From Halorubrum amylolyticum (GTDB taxonomy: Archaea; Halobacteriota; Halobacteria; Halobacteriales; Haloferacaceae): a DNA stretch of 62,769 nucleotides. The notes beneath the pieces are model-generated. The model ran no database searches. It was given only the letters and a program-made list of their open reading frames with translations, and was not told the DNA's origin. Where the stretch lies: positions 1-62,769 of the forward strand of contig NZ_SDJP01000019.1 in assembly GCF_004114995.1 (NCBI RefSeq). The letters are read 5' to 3'. Shown piece by piece: positions 33,287 to 42,726 of this stretch. The stretch's first letter is position 1. Every line of letters starts with the position of its first letter. The translations under genes were made by a program, and so were the position numbers.

Positions 33287-34396
33287 TCACTTCCGCGCGA
33301 CGATCCGGAGCACGTCCTCGTCGGCCAGCTCGTGACCCTTCCCGACCTGCTGGTCGTCGTGTTTGGCGCTCTCGCCGGAGACGCGCGCGAACTTGAACCG
33401 CTCGTCGAACTCCCCGCCGATCTTCTCGCAGGCGTCGCCGACCGTGTCGCCTTCGAAGAGGACCAGCGGCTCCTCGTAGTCGACGCCGCGCCCCGGCTTG
33501 TCCATGTAGATGCGGATGAGCCCGATCTCCTCCCAGAGCCGCTCTTTGAGCCCGTCGAGGCCGAGCTCCTTCTCGGCGGAGATGAAGAGCACGTCATCGG
33601 GGTCGAGGTCGCGCTCGCGGAGCTCCTCCTTCACGGTCGGGAGGTAGCTCTTGTCGATGAGGTCCGCCTTGTTCACGGTGACCATCGAGGGGAGGTACTC
33701 CCGGTTGTCCATCACGGCGTCGACGAGCTCGTCGATCGTGAGGTCGTGGGGAATCGTCACCTTGGCGTTGACGTAGCCGTACTCGCGGAGCACCTGTTTG
33801 ACGGTGCCCTCGTCGAGGCTCACGTCGTCGCTCATCGTCACCCCGATCCCGTCCTTGTGGGTCTTCCGGATGTTGATGTTCGGCGGCTCCGTGTCGAGCC
33901 GGATGTTGGTGTCGTACAGCTCCTCGCGGAGCCGGTCGTACTGCTCGATCTCGAAGACCGAGAGCATGAACACGACCAGATCTGCCGTCCGGACGACCGA
34001 GAGCACCTCCTTACCGCCCCCGCGGCCGCCCGCGGCGCCCTCGATCAGGCCCGGCACGTCGAGGATCTGGATGTTCGCGCCGCGATACTGCAGCATGCCG
34101 GGATTGACGTCGAGGGTCGTGAACTCGTAGGAGCCCACCTCGCTGTCGGCGTTGGTGAGGGCGTTGATGAGGGTGGACTTCCCCACGCTCGGGAACCCGA
34201 CGAGCGCGACCGTGGCGTCGCCGTGCTTCTCGACCGCGTAGCCGTGGCCGCCGCCGGCGGAGGACTGGTTCTCCAGTTTCTCCTTTTTCTCCGCGAGCTT
34301 CGCCTTCAGCCGCCCGATGTGTGCCTCGGTGGACTTGTTGTAGGGCGTCTCGGCGATCTCCTCGCGGAGGTCCTCGATCTCTTCCTCCAATCCCAT
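33287..34396 (-). CDS. DRG-family GTPase with TGS domain
   Basis: This 369-residue Obg/DRG-type GTPase probably acts on translation. An N-terminal coiled coil (MGLEEEIEDLREEIAETPYNKSTEAHIGRLKAKLAEKKEKL) is followed by G1 GFPSVGKST, G3 DVPGLIEGAAGGRGGG and G4 NKAD. A C-terminal TGS domain starts at about residue 290 (RIYMDKPGRGVDYEEPLVLFEGDTVGDACEKI). The ATG at 34396 excludes a spurious N-terminal extension. The protein is complete. Confidence 0.95.
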   Translation of the reverse strand: MGLEEEIEDLREEIAETPYNKSTEAHIGRLKAKLAEKKEKLENQSSAGGGHGYAVEKHGDATVALVGFPSVGKSTLINALTNADSEVGSYEFTTLDVNPGMLQYRGANIQILDVPGLIEGAAGGRGGGKEVLSVVRTADLVVFMLSVFEIEQYDRLREELYDTNIRLDTEPPNINIRKTHKDGIGVTMSDDVSLDEGTVKQVLREYGYVNAKVTIPHDLTIDELVDAVMDNREYLPSMVTVNKADLIDKSYLPTVKEELRERDLDPDDVLFISAEKELGLDGLKERLWEEIGLIRIYMDKPGRGVDYEEPLVLFEGDTVGDACEKIGGEFDERFKFARVSGESAKHDDQQVGKGHELADEDVLRIVARK

Positions 34397-34602
34397 TGGC
34401 GTACAGTCGGCCGCTCGTCTCGTTAAAGGTGTTCCTTCCGTCTCGCTCCCGCGTCGTCCGCCCTCCGTGCTCCGATCTCCGGCGCCCCGGTCACGACACG
34501 GGGCGCGGCGGACCCCGACAGGCCACGTCGCCGCGGACCGGACTCGATTCGGCAAACTTTCGACACGATTATACCGGTTTACCGCGACGCACCACACGTC
34601 GA

Positions 34603-34803
34603 ATGCCCGATCCGTCGAGCCTCCGTGACAGCACGCAGATCGTCCTCCCCCGCCCCGCGCTCGACGGACTGCGAGATGGCGTCTGCGAGCGGTTCACCGT
34701 GACGGTGGTCGAGGGCGACGACCACTACCGGATCATCGGGAGTCCCGTCGAGATCAAGGCTGTGAGCGACTTCCTCGCCCGAAACGGCGTCGCCGTGGCC
34801 TGA
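34603..34803 (+). CDS. Small conserved haloarchaeal protein (VNG_1110C-like)
   Basis: This 66-residue protein begins MPDPSSLRDSTQIVLPR and ends SPVEIKAVSDFLARNGVAVA, a pattern I recognise as a small conserved haloarchaeal family. It has no cysteine cluster or membrane segment; a small mixed alpha/beta fold is likely. A TATA-like ATTATACC lies about 30 nt upstream, so the transcript may be leaderless. Function unknown. Confidence 0.75.
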   Translation: MPDPSSLRDSTQIVLPRPALDGLRDGVCERFTVTVVEGDDHYRIIGSPVEIKAVSDFLARNGVAVA

Positions 34804-34914
34804 TCGGTTCGGGAGCGGATTTGGAAAAGCGGTCCGTTCTCACGGATCGGCGCCACACGCTCGTTTCCCGTGATCGCCGGGGGATCGAGGTGTCGCCCTT
34901 CGGGGTGGACCGAG

Positions 34915-35367
34915 CTACCCGATGACGCCGACGAGCAGCTGGGCCGCGATGAGCACGAGGAACACGAGCCCGGCCGCGAACGAGCCGGCGGCGACGCCGT
35001 GGGCGTTACCGAGCCCGCGGCCGCGGGCGCCGAAGTAGGCGCCGAGGAAGACGAAGCCGGTCAACAGGAGCCCGACCGCGGCGTACACGACGGTGAGCAG
35101 GCTCCCGGAGAGCCCATCGGGCAGCCCGAAGTTGCCGACGGCGAGGAGCGCGACCGCGCCGATGCCGACCGCGATGGCGACGAACCCGACCGCCCACGTC
35201 ACCGGCTCTCGGGCGATGCCGCCGAGGGTCCCGACGATTGCGTCGTACCTGCTGTCCGATCCGGCGCCGGGAGCGGTGCGCTGCCCGCCGATCTGCGCGA
35301 CGGCGACGAAGGTGGCCACGACGAGCAGCCCCATCAGTACCGTGCTCAAGAGCGTGAGTGAGACCAT
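34915..35367 (-). CDS. Conserved membrane protein next to the cytochrome oxidase genes
   Basis: This 150-residue protein has four hydrophobic helices (about residues 3-27, 56-78, 85-112 and 122-148), with Gly/Ala-rich packing. It has no haem or metal ligands. It is divergent from coxB and appears to have its own TATA box, with two direct repeats behind it. A role in oxidase assembly or respiration is only suggested by location. Confidence 0.75.
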   Translation of the reverse strand: MVSLTLLSTVLMGLLVVATFVAVAQIGGQRTAPGAGSDSRYDAIVGTLGGIAREPVTWAVGFVAIAVGIGAVALLAVGNFGLPDGLSGSLLTVVYAAVGLLLTGFVFLGAYFGARGRGLGNAHGVAAGSFAAGLVFLVLIAAQLLVGVIG

Positions 35368-35400
35368 GGTGAGTTCGTTGTTAGCCGGTCCGTTCCCGCG

Positions 35401-35451
35401 TACAAATAGCCTTCGTATGTTCCGCCGATCAACGCGTATGTTCCGCCGATC
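35401..35451 (-). promoter_or_regulatory. TATA box and two 17-bp direct repeats (candidate operator)
   Basis: On the minus strand CTATTTGTA (35402-35412) fits a TATA box for the gene starting at 35367. Directly upstream, CGTATGTTCCGCCGATC occurs at 35414-35430 and 35435-35451, a 21-bp period (two helical turns). This is a plausible binding site for a dimeric regulator. Confidence 0.5.
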
Positions 35452-35640
35452 GGCGCCTCGTTACCTCGCCAACCCGGACCGCCTTCGGCGCGCCGTGCGT
35501 GCGGACCTCGCCCTCGAGAAACGCCGTCGCTCCCTCCGAGAAACGTCGTCACTTAGACCGCCACGGGGTACCGTCTCGGTCGGCTACACAAGAGTTAACT
35601 GCGCCTTCGCTAAGGAGAGTACAAGAGCAGAGAGACGAAC

Positions 35641-36426
35641 ATGATAGACTCACTTATCCTGCAACAGGGGAGCGGCTGGCGCGCGCAGGCGGAGGTCTTC
35701 GAGGAGATCTTCTTCGTCTTCCTCGCGTTAGGGACCCTCATCGGAACCATCGTCGTCGCGTACATGCTGTGGAACGTGTACAAGTACCGCGACGACGGCG
35801 GCGAGCCGAAGGAGGACTTCGACGCGCCGGAGGTCGGCGAGCTCCCGACGGGACAGGGCGGTCCGAAAGCCAAGAAGCTCTTCCTGTCGTTCGGGCTGAG
35901 CGCGATCGTCGTCATCAGCCTCGTCGTGTATGCGTACGGGATTCTCCTCTACGTCGAGGAGGGACCGGACGCCAACGGGGACAACATCGAGATCCTCGTG
36001 GAGGGGTACCAGTACGGCTGGGACTACGAGTATCCGAACGGCCACACCGAGACCGGTGAGATGGTCGTGCCCGCCGACACGCGGATCGACATCTCGGTGA
36101 CCTCACGGGACGTGTGGCACAACTTCGGCTCGTCGGAGCTACGGATAAAATCCGACGCCATCCCCGGAGACACCAACACCAACTGGTTCTCCGTGAGCTC
36201 CGAGGAGGTCCAAGCGCAGGGCGGCGAGGCGACGTACACGGTCCAGTGCTTCGAGCTCTGCGGCCCCGGCCACTCCGCGATGAAGGGACAGATCACCGTC
36301 ATCCCGCAAGACGAGTGGGAATCGTGGTATGAGGGAACCGGTAACTCCTCCAACGTCGAGGGCGGTGTGAACGTCGACGGCGCCGCGAGCGTCGACGCCG
36401 CCGCCGTCGGGGGTGTGAGCGCATGA
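35641..36426 (+). CDS. coxB: Cytochrome c oxidase subunit II
   Basis: This 261-residue subunit carries the CuA centre that receives electrons. Two N-terminal helices (about residues 18-42 and 78-102) anchor it. The cupredoxin domain has the ligands DVWHNFG and CFELCGPGHSAM (two Cys, Glu, His, Met). Arg/Trp electron-path residues lie in EGYQYGWDYEY. The C-terminal tail is Val/Asp/Ala-rich. It overlaps coxA by ATGA, and the electron donor may be a halocyanin. Confidence 0.95.
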   Translation: MIDSLILQQGSGWRAQAEVFEEIFFVFLALGTLIGTIVVAYMLWNVYKYRDDGGEPKEDFDAPEVGELPTGQGGPKAKKLFLSFGLSAIVVISLVVYAYGILLYVEEGPDANGDNIEILVEGYQYGWDYEYPNGHTETGEMVVPADTRIDISVTSRDVWHNFGSSELRIKSDAIPGDTNTNWFSVSSEEVQAQGGEATYTVQCFELCGPGHSAMKGQITVIPQDEWESWYEGTGNSSNVEGGVNVDGAASVDAAAVGGVSA

Positions 36427-38921
36427 GCGAGCTTCCGCCGACGACCTCCGTCAAGCGCTGGTTCGTCACGACGAACCACAAGGACATCGGCATTCTGTAC
36501 ACGATCACCGCGCTGTTCTTCCTGCTGTTCGGCGGCGTGCTCGCGCTGCTGATCCGCATGCAGCTGTGGGACCCGACGAGCCAGATCCTCTCCGGGCTAG
36601 CCTACAACGAGGCCGTCACCGCGCACGGGCTCATCATGGTGTTCTGGTTCCTCTCGCCGTTCGGCTTCGGCTTCGCGAACTACTTCGTGCCGCTGCAGAT
36701 CGGCGCCGACGACCTCGCGTTCCCCCGCTTGAACGCGCTGTCCTACTGGATGTACCTGTTCTCCGGCATCCTGCTGGGGATCAGCTTCTTCCAGGGCGGG
36801 ACGCTCGATGCCGGATGGACGATGTACGCCCCACTCAACATTCCGATGTACACGCCGAGCATCGGGTCGACCGGGGCGGTGCTCGCGCTGTTCATGTTCG
36901 TCGTTGGCATCACGGCGTCGACGGTGAACTTCCTCACGTCCATCCATCACTCCCGTGCTGAGGGGATGGGGATCATGGACATGCCGATGTTCACCTGGTC
37001 CATGCTCGCGACGGTGTGGATGATGCTGTTCGCGTTCGCGTCGCTGCTGGCGGTCGGGCTCATCCTCGCGTCCGACCGCGTGCTCGGGAGCGTGTACTTC
37101 TCCGCGACCGAGGGCGGCTCCCTGCTGTGGGGCCACCTCTTCTGGTTCTTCGGCCATCCGGAGGTGTACATCGTCTTCTTCCCGGCGCTCGGCGTGATGT
37201 TGGAGCTGTTCCAGACCTTCTCCGGGCGGCGGCTCGTCGGCCGGAAGTGGGTGATCATCGCCATCTGTCTGATCTCGGTGCAGTCGTTCCTCGTGTGGAT
37301 GCACCACATGTTCCTGACGACGATCAACCTGGAGATCAAGACGCTGATGATGGCGACGACAATCGGCATCTCGCTGCCCTTCGACCTCGTGGTGTTTTCG
37401 CTGATCTACACGCTCATCAAGGGCCGCATCCAGTTCACGACCCCGTTCCTCTTCGCGTTCGGGGCGCTGCTTTTGTTCATCCTCGGCGGCATCACCGGGG
37501 TGTTCCTCGGCGCGATCGTGCTCGACTACGAGTTCCGCGGCACCTACTGGGTGGTCGCGCACTTCCACTACGTGATGTTCGGCGGCGCGACGGCGCTGTT
37601 CGGCGGGGCCTACTACTGGTTCCCGAAGGTGACCGGGAAGATGTACGACGAGCTGCTCGGCAAGATCCACTTCGTCGTCTTCTTCATCGGGTTCAACGCC
37701 GTCTACTTCTCGATGTTCCTCGGCTGGGAGACGCCCCGCCGCGTGTTCGAGTACAACCCCGAGTTCCAGATCTACCACCAGTTCGGGACGATCGGGGCGT
37801 TGGTGCTCGGACTGTCCTTCTTCATCATGTTCTACAACTTCGCGAAGTCCTACGTCTCCGGCGAGCCCGCCGGGGACAACCCGTGGGACTACTCGCGGAC
37901 CGCGGAGTGGGCGATCTCCTCGCCCCCGCCGCTTGAGAACTGGCCGAACCGCCCCTCGTACGCCTCCGGCAAGCTGGAGTTCGTGAAGGACTACGTGCCC
38001 GACGGCGGCCCGGCCGTGAAGACCGACGCCGACGGCAACGCCGCGACCGACGGCGGTGACAGCCACGACGAGCACATCACGGAGTATCCGTACTGGGACA
38101 AGCACCCGAGCCACGCGAGCATCTGGCCGTTCACGCTCTCGCTGGCGCTCGGCGTCCTGCTGCTCGGTCTCTCCGGGTTCAGCGAGTCGGTCACCTTTAT
38201 TCTGGGCGAGACGGTGACCCAGACGAGCGTCGAGATCTCGAACCCGATCTATCCGATAGCCGCGATCGTCGGGCTCGTCGGGCTCGTCTGGTCCGGCGTG
38301 AAGTGGGGGCTACAGGACTTCTACGCCCCGCCCAGCGAGTTCGCCGAGCGGTGGCCCTTCGAGGGCGTCGAGAAGGTGAAGCTGGGGATGTGGTTCTTCC
38401 TCGCGTCCGACGTGATCGTCTTCGGCGCGTTCCTCTCCGCGGCCATCTTCGTCCGGTACAACGCCGGGTGGATGTCGTGGGAGCCGCTGACGGACTCGCT
38501 GCCCGGCCTCATCAACACCTTCGTGCTGATCACCTCGTCGTTCACGGTGATCCTCGCGCTGGTGGCCGCCCACCGCAAGAGCCGGCAGGGGCTACTCGCG
38601 TCGCTCGGCTCGACGATCGCGCTCGGCTTCGTGTTCCTCGCGATCAAGATGTGGGAGTGGAACCACGAGATCTTCGACCGTGGCGTGACGATCAACGCCA
38701 ACGCCCACGGCGACCCGGTCCAAGCGTCGATCTACTACGTGACGACCGGGCTTCACGGGATTCACGTGGTCATCGGCCTCCTGATCGCCATCTTCCTGTT
38801 CGTCCGGGCGTATCAGGGCCACTACATGGACGACGAGCGGCCGATCGAGTACTTCGGCCTCTACTGGCACTTCGTCGACATCGTCTGGGTGTTCATCTTC
38901 CCGCTGTTCTACCTCTTCTGA
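36423..38921 (+). CDS. coxA: Cytochrome c oxidase subunit I-subunit III fusion
   Basis: This 832-residue protein is the catalytic core of a haem-copper oxidase. Subunit I (about residues 1-560) shows AHGLIMVFW (haem ligand), GHPEVYIVFFPALG (CuB His, proton-path Glu and cross-linked Tyr as in A-type oxidases), MHHMF and VVAHFHYVMFGG. After an acidic linker (about 520-560), the part from about 575 to 832 is a subunit III homologue with seven helices, ending YWHFVDIVWVFIFPLFYLF. The fusion replaces a separate coxC gene. Confidence 0.95.
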   Translation: MSELPPTTSVKRWFVTTNHKDIGILYTITALFFLLFGGVLALLIRMQLWDPTSQILSGLAYNEAVTAHGLIMVFWFLSPFGFGFANYFVPLQIGADDLAFPRLNALSYWMYLFSGILLGISFFQGGTLDAGWTMYAPLNIPMYTPSIGSTGAVLALFMFVVGITASTVNFLTSIHHSRAEGMGIMDMPMFTWSMLATVWMMLFAFASLLAVGLILASDRVLGSVYFSATEGGSLLWGHLFWFFGHPEVYIVFFPALGVMLELFQTFSGRRLVGRKWVIIAICLISVQSFLVWMHHMFLTTINLEIKTLMMATTIGISLPFDLVVFSLIYTLIKGRIQFTTPFLFAFGALLLFILGGITGVFLGAIVLDYEFRGTYWVVAHFHYVMFGGATALFGGAYYWFPKVTGKMYDELLGKIHFVVFFIGFNAVYFSMFLGWETPRRVFEYNPEFQIYHQFGTIGALVLGLSFFIMFYNFAKSYVSGEPAGDNPWDYSRTAEWAISSPPPLENWPNRPSYASGKLEFVKDYVPDGGPAVKTDADGNAATDGGDSHDEHITEYPYWDKHPSHASIWPFTLSLALGVLLLGLSGFSESVTFILGETVTQTSVEISNPIYPIAAIVGLVGLVWSGVKWGLQDFYAPPSEFAERWPFEGVEKVKLGMWFFLASDVIVFGAFLSAAIFVRYNAGWMSWEPLTDSLPGLINTFVLITSSFTVILALVAAHRKSRQGLLASLGSTIALGFVFLAIKMWEWNHEIFDRGVTINANAHGDPVQASIYYVTTGLHGIHVVIGLLIAIFLFVRAYQGHYMDDERPIEYFGLYWHFVDIVWVFIFPLFYLF

Positions 38922-38965
38922 GGGAGCGGCGGACACCCCGGTTCGATTCTTTCGGCGATTCCTCG

Positions 38966-39451
38966 TTACTCACCGAGCGGTTCGGCACACCACTGACAGA
39001 AGTCCAGCGTCGCGTCCGCGTCGCGCCCGCAGTGCGGACACGAGACGGCATCGGTGGTCGAATCCACTGCTGGTTCGGATGCTCCGGACTCGGCGTCGGT
39101 CCGCGTCTCCCCACCGCGATCGGGCGACGACGCATCCCCTGCGGATTCGGCGGACAACGAACCCCGATCGTACGCCCGGTTGTTCCGGACGGCGAGGACG
39201 TACGCGTCGACGACGCTGGCGGCGACGACGACGAGGGCCGGGGCGATGTCGCCGATCGGCGGGCGCTCTCCGGCGACCACCCGATCGACGGCGGCGTCGG
39301 GGACGACGAGCACGAGCGTCGCCGTAATCAACACGTACCACCCGAAGGCGCGCGCCCACCGCCCGAGATAGGCGTGGCCGAGTCCGGACACCAGAAGCGC
39401 CAGCGCCGCCGCGAGCCACGGCCGTCGCCGACTGATCTCGGGATCGCTCAT
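38966..39451 (-). CDS. Membrane protein with C-terminal zinc ribbon
   Basis: This 161-residue protein has three hydrophobic helices within residues 10-85 (for example WLAAALALLVSGLGHAYLG, WYVLITATLVLVVPDAA). An acidic linker leads to a C-terminal CPHCGRDADATLDFCQWC zinc ribbon. This layout is common in haloarchaeal hypothetical proteins. The role is unknown; the ribbon may bind a partner protein. Confidence 0.82.
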   Translation of the reverse strand: MSDPEISRRRPWLAAALALLVSGLGHAYLGRWARAFGWYVLITATLVLVVPDAAVDRVVAGERPPIGDIAPALVVVAASVVDAYVLAVRNNRAYDRGSLSAESAGDASSPDRGGETRTDAESGASEPAVDSTTDAVSCPHCGRDADATLDFCQWCAEPLGE

Positions 39452-39530
39452 GTCGGCGAGGGCGGGCGCCAGCTCCGAGAAACTACCCCTCCCTCGGAGC
39501 GTTTATGTGGCCGAGACGCCGAGCGGGAGT

Positions 39531-39719
39531 ATGTTCGGTGTGCCGACTGGTGACTTCCTGATCGGAGTCGGATTCGCGATCGCCGGGGTCGGCAGCTGGG
39601 TCGTCGGGCTCGGCGTCGCGTACCTCCTGTACCGGCGGTGGCGCGGCGACGGGCCGCGCGACGAGGAAGCGACCGGGACAGATGGCGTGAGCGACGACGA
39701 CCCGCGAGCGGAGAACTGA
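39531..39719 (+). CDS. Very small membrane protein
   Basis: This 62-residue protein (MFGVPTGDFLIGVGFAIAGVG) has one or two helices followed by a charged tail. The ATG at 39531 lies about 25-28 nt after TTTATGT (39501-39508), a leaderless layout. The earlier in-frame ATG at 39450 is less likely. Its function is unknown. Confidence 0.65.
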   Translation: MFGVPTGDFLIGVGFAIAGVGSWVVGLGVAYLLYRRWRGDGPRDEEATGTDGVSDDDPRAEN

Positions 39720-39771
39720 CCGCTCGTTCCGGTTCGGCCACGCTTTTGCGTCCGCTCCCCGGATGATCGGT

Positions 39772-40764
39772 ATGACCGATACGGCGCTCGTCATCGGTGG
39801 GACTCGGTTCATCGGCCGACACACCGTCTCCGACCTGCTCGCGAACGGCTACGAGGTCGGCATGCTGAACCGGGGCACCCACGAGAATCCGTTTTCCGAC
39901 GACGATCGAGTGACCCACGTCGAGGGCGACCGGACGAACGAACGGGACCTCCGGACCGCGAAGCTCTCGGTCGAGCCCGACGTCGTGATCGATTGCGTCG
40001 CCTACCAGCCGGCCGACGTGGAGACGGCCACGGAGGTGTTCGCCGACGTGGAGGGGTACGTGTACGTCTCGTCCGGGGACAGCTACGCCGCGGAGGAGGT
40101 CCCCAAACGCGAGGGAGAGACGCCGCTTCGACCGTGCACGCCCGAACAGGCGACCGACGACGCCTCGGAGACCTACGGGAACCGGAAGGCCGAGGGCGAC
40201 CGCGCCGTCTTCGCGGCCGCCGAGGAGGGAGTCCGAGCGATGGCGGTGCGTCCCTGTATCGTCTACGGCCCGTACGACTACACGGAGCGGCTCGACTACT
40301 GGATCGACCGCGTGCTCTCTCACGACCGCGTCGTCGTCCCCGGCGACGGGCAGAACCTCTGGCACCGCGCGTACGTCGAAGACGTGGCGAGCGCGCTCCG
40401 GATCGTCGCCGAGCGCGGCGAGGCGGGGGCGGCGTACAACGTGGGCGACCGCCGGGCGCTCACCCTCGAAGAGACGCTGGAGACGATCGCCGACGCGGCC
40501 GGCGCCGACTGCGAGGTCGTCACGGCGAGTGCCGACGCGCTGGCGGCCGGCGGCCTCGAACCGGACGATTTCGTGTTGTACCGGGAGTACCCGCACCTGC
40601 TCGACACGTGCGCGCTCGCCGATCTCGGGTGGGAGTCGACGCCGGTCGACGAGGCGATGGCGCGGACCGTCGCCGAACACCGGGACGCCGACCGCGACGG
40701 CGACGAGTGGGAACCGGGCCGAGAGGCCGAGGAGCGCGTGCTGGGCGTGAAGGAGACGCTGTAG
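39772..40764 (+). CDS. NAD-dependent epimerase/dehydratase (extended SDR)
   Basis: This 330-residue extended short-chain dehydrogenase acts on nucleotide sugars or related substrates. The cofactor loop is VIGGTRFIGRHTV (GxRFIG variant). The strand DVVIDCVAYQPADVETATEVF and the catalytic Tyr/Lys are represented by YGNRKAEGDRAV (YxxxK). The fold ends with ALADLGWESTPVDEAM. The GxxRFIG motif is typical of RNA-binding-protein-like atypical SDRs as well. The start at 39772 (MTDTALVIGG) is preferred to 39763. Confidence 0.88.
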   Translation: MTDTALVIGGTRFIGRHTVSDLLANGYEVGMLNRGTHENPFSDDDRVTHVEGDRTNERDLRTAKLSVEPDVVIDCVAYQPADVETATEVFADVEGYVYVSSGDSYAAEEVPKREGETPLRPCTPEQATDDASETYGNRKAEGDRAVFAAAEEGVRAMAVRPCIVYGPYDYTERLDYWIDRVLSHDRVVVPGDGQNLWHRAYVEDVASALRIVAERGEAGAAYNVGDRRALTLEETLETIADAAGADCEVVTASADALAAGGLEPDDFVLYREYPHLLDTCALADLGWESTPVDEAMARTVAEHRDADRDGDEWEPGREAEERVLGVKETL

Positions 40765-40788
40765 GCCGGGAGACGCGGGACGCGCGGC

Positions 40789-41538
40789 TCAGTACGCCGC
40801 GTCCCACCGGGCCGGCTTGCGGCGGTTGCCGCAGTCGCGGCACTCCATCCGGTCCATCGTGTCGATGGCGACGTTCGTCCCCTCGCAGTTCCCGCAGAGG
40901 TAGCCGTACCGCCGAGACAGGTCGGCGTCGGCGTACGCGACGTAAAACGGGGCGTGGGAGCCGCGATCGCTCTCGTCGAAGGCGACGTGGACGGTCTCGC
41001 CGTCGTCCGTCTCGTAGGTTCCCTCGGAGATGCCGGTCAACCGCCCGATCTGCTTCCGGTACTCTCGCTCGTCGAACGTCTCGTCGCCGATCTCCACCGC
41101 GCGCTCGCCGTCGAGGTCGTACCCCTCGCGCTCGTAGAACGCCGTCCCGGCCTCGTTGGCGACGAGGACGCGCGCCTCGATGCGGTCGACGTCGGCTGCG
41201 CGGAGCTCCGACTCCACCCGTTCCAAGAGCGCGGAGCCGATTCCCGACTCGCGGTGGTCCGGGTGGACGTGGAGCCAGTCGATCTCGCCGACGCGCTCGC
41301 GCCGACCGACGACGTAGCTCTCGGCGAACCCGACGACATCGTCGTCGACGACGGCCACCGGGAACACCGTGTCCTCGTCGCCGATGTCCGCGCCAAGCTC
41401 GTCGGGGTCGTACCACTCGTCGACCGCCTCCGCAAGCAGCGTCTCGTCGACGGCGTGGCCGTAGGAAGCGATCAGCGATTCGCGCGCGACCGTCCGGATC
41501 GCGTCGATGTCGTCGAGCGTTGCAGATCGGAGATCCAT
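40789..41538 (-). CDS. GNAT acetyltransferase with C-terminal zinc ribbon
   Basis: This 249-residue protein has a GNAT domain in residues 1-150, with the acetyl-CoA site IDWLHVHPDHRESGIGSALLERVESEL and VANEAGTAFYEREGYD. A C-terminal zinc ribbon follows (YGYLCGNCEGTNVAID, ECRDCGNRRKP). The middle segment (about 150-210) is specific to haloarchaea. Acceptor unknown; the ribbon suggests a protein or nucleic acid target. Confidence 0.87.
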   Translation of the reverse strand: MDLRSATLDDIDAIRTVARESLIASYGHAVDETLLAEAVDEWYDPDELGADIGDEDTVFPVAVVDDDVVGFAESYVVGRRERVGEIDWLHVHPDHRESGIGSALLERVESELRAADVDRIEARVLVANEAGTAFYEREGYDLDGERAVEIGDETFDEREYRKQIGRLTGISEGTYETDDGETVHVAFDESDRGSHAPFYVAYADADLSRRYGYLCGNCEGTNVAIDTMDRMECRDCGNRRKPARWDAAY

Positions 41539-41650
41539 ACCGGCTCATTCACGCGCGGCTACAAAAAACACACAGGCGGCAGAGTTGGCGACGGGAGAGA
41601 AACGAAGTCGAACGCGATGACGCGTGAAGATCGAACTGCCGCGAGGCGGT

Positions 41651-41926
41651 CTACGAGATGGAGTACGTCGCGGCGGCCATCAGCAGCATGGTGAGCGCGA
41701 GCGCGAGCGACATCACGTAGGTGAGCGAGCGATTCTCCCACCGGAGGTGCTGGAAGTACCCGACGATGAGCAGGGTTTTGACCGTCGCGATCACGAGCGT
41801 GCCGCCGAGCGCCTGCGCGTAGGTGAAGTCGAGGAATTCGGCCTCGAAGAAAACGAAGTTGAGGGCCGCCGCAATCAGGAGCGCGACGTAGATCGCGGTG
41901 TACAGTTTGAGCGAGTCGTCCGACAT
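41651..41926 (-). CDS. Cytochrome c oxidase subunit IV-like protein
   Basis: This 91-residue protein has three helices (YTAIYVALLIAAALNFVFF, ALGGTLVIATVKTLLIVGYFQHL and LTYVMSLALALTMLLMAAATY). The motif VKTLLIVGYFQHLRWENR is the signature of prokaryotic subunit IV/CyoD-like proteins. It lies about 3 kb from coxB and coxAC, on the opposite strand, probably as a separate transcript. It stabilises the oxidase. Confidence 0.85.
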   Translation of the reverse strand: MSDDSLKLYTAIYVALLIAAALNFVFFEAEFLDFTYAQALGGTLVIATVKTLLIVGYFQHLRWENRSLTYVMSLALALTMLLMAAATYSIS

Positions 41927-42110
41927 TGCTTGCCTCTGCCTTCGTCCGTACGCTTAAAGAATTAACCATCCGGGGGACGCGGTCGCGCCGGGCGCCGGCC
42001 GTCCCCGATCGGCATCGACGGGAGGCCCCGAACACCGATCGGCATCCCGAAACGCCTATCCGCGCGACGCACCCACCTCACGCCGGTCGCAGTCGCCGAC
42101 CGATGTCACC

Positions 42111-42629
42111 GTGGACCCGCTCGAACCGACGGACGATCTGCTCGAATCGCTGTACGTCGTCAACAAGGTCGCGAAGCAGTTCTCCGACGCGGCGACCGCC
42201 GCCTACGAGCGCGGCGACCTCACCGAGAGCAACGTCCGGTCGGCCCGCAAGGACGCGCTCTATCGGACGAAGACGGCCGTCCTCTCCCGCGTCGTCGCCC
42301 ACGATCCGTCCCGCGTCTCCGGGGAGTACCACGCGATCAACGGCGACGTGTGGCTCTTCCTGTCCGTCGACGGGTGGCAGTTCCACCAGCCGGCGTACGC
42401 GATCGGCGGCGAACTCACGGACGCGATCGAGATCTCGAACTCCCGGTCGGACCCCCTCGACGCGCCGTACGTCCGCGACTCGTCGGTCGAGCGCTCCGAT
42501 CGCACGTTGGAGGAGTCGCTTTCGCGGCTGGCCGACGCCGGCGTCAACGCGAACGACCACCTCGCGCGCCCGACGGTCACGAGCGAGCACGACCGGATCG
42601 TCGACGTGCGGTGGTCGTTCCTCTCGTAG
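42111..42629 (+). CDS. Conserved haloarchaeal protein of unknown function
   Basis: This 172-residue protein has a helical first half (ESLYVVNKVAKQFSDAATAAYERGDL) and a beta-rich second half (HAINGDVWLFLSVDGWQFHQPAY). The start is a GTG at 42111; no other in-frame start lies nearby. It has no cysteines, signal or membrane segments. I do not recognise a family. Confidence 0.78.
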   Translation: MDPLEPTDDLLESLYVVNKVAKQFSDAATAAYERGDLTESNVRSARKDALYRTKTAVLSRVVAHDPSRVSGEYHAINGDVWLFLSVDGWQFHQPAYAIGGELTDAIEISNSRSDPLDAPYVRDSSVERSDRTLEESLSRLADAGVNANDHLARPTVTSEHDRIVDVRWSFLS

Positions 42630-42726
42630 CCGGCGGGCTCTGCCGTTGACTCCGCGATCGACGCGATCGATTGCGTCGCTAACGAGTCGGCGCCTGCGAA
42701 AAACGAACCGCGGTCGGTGGCCCGAG

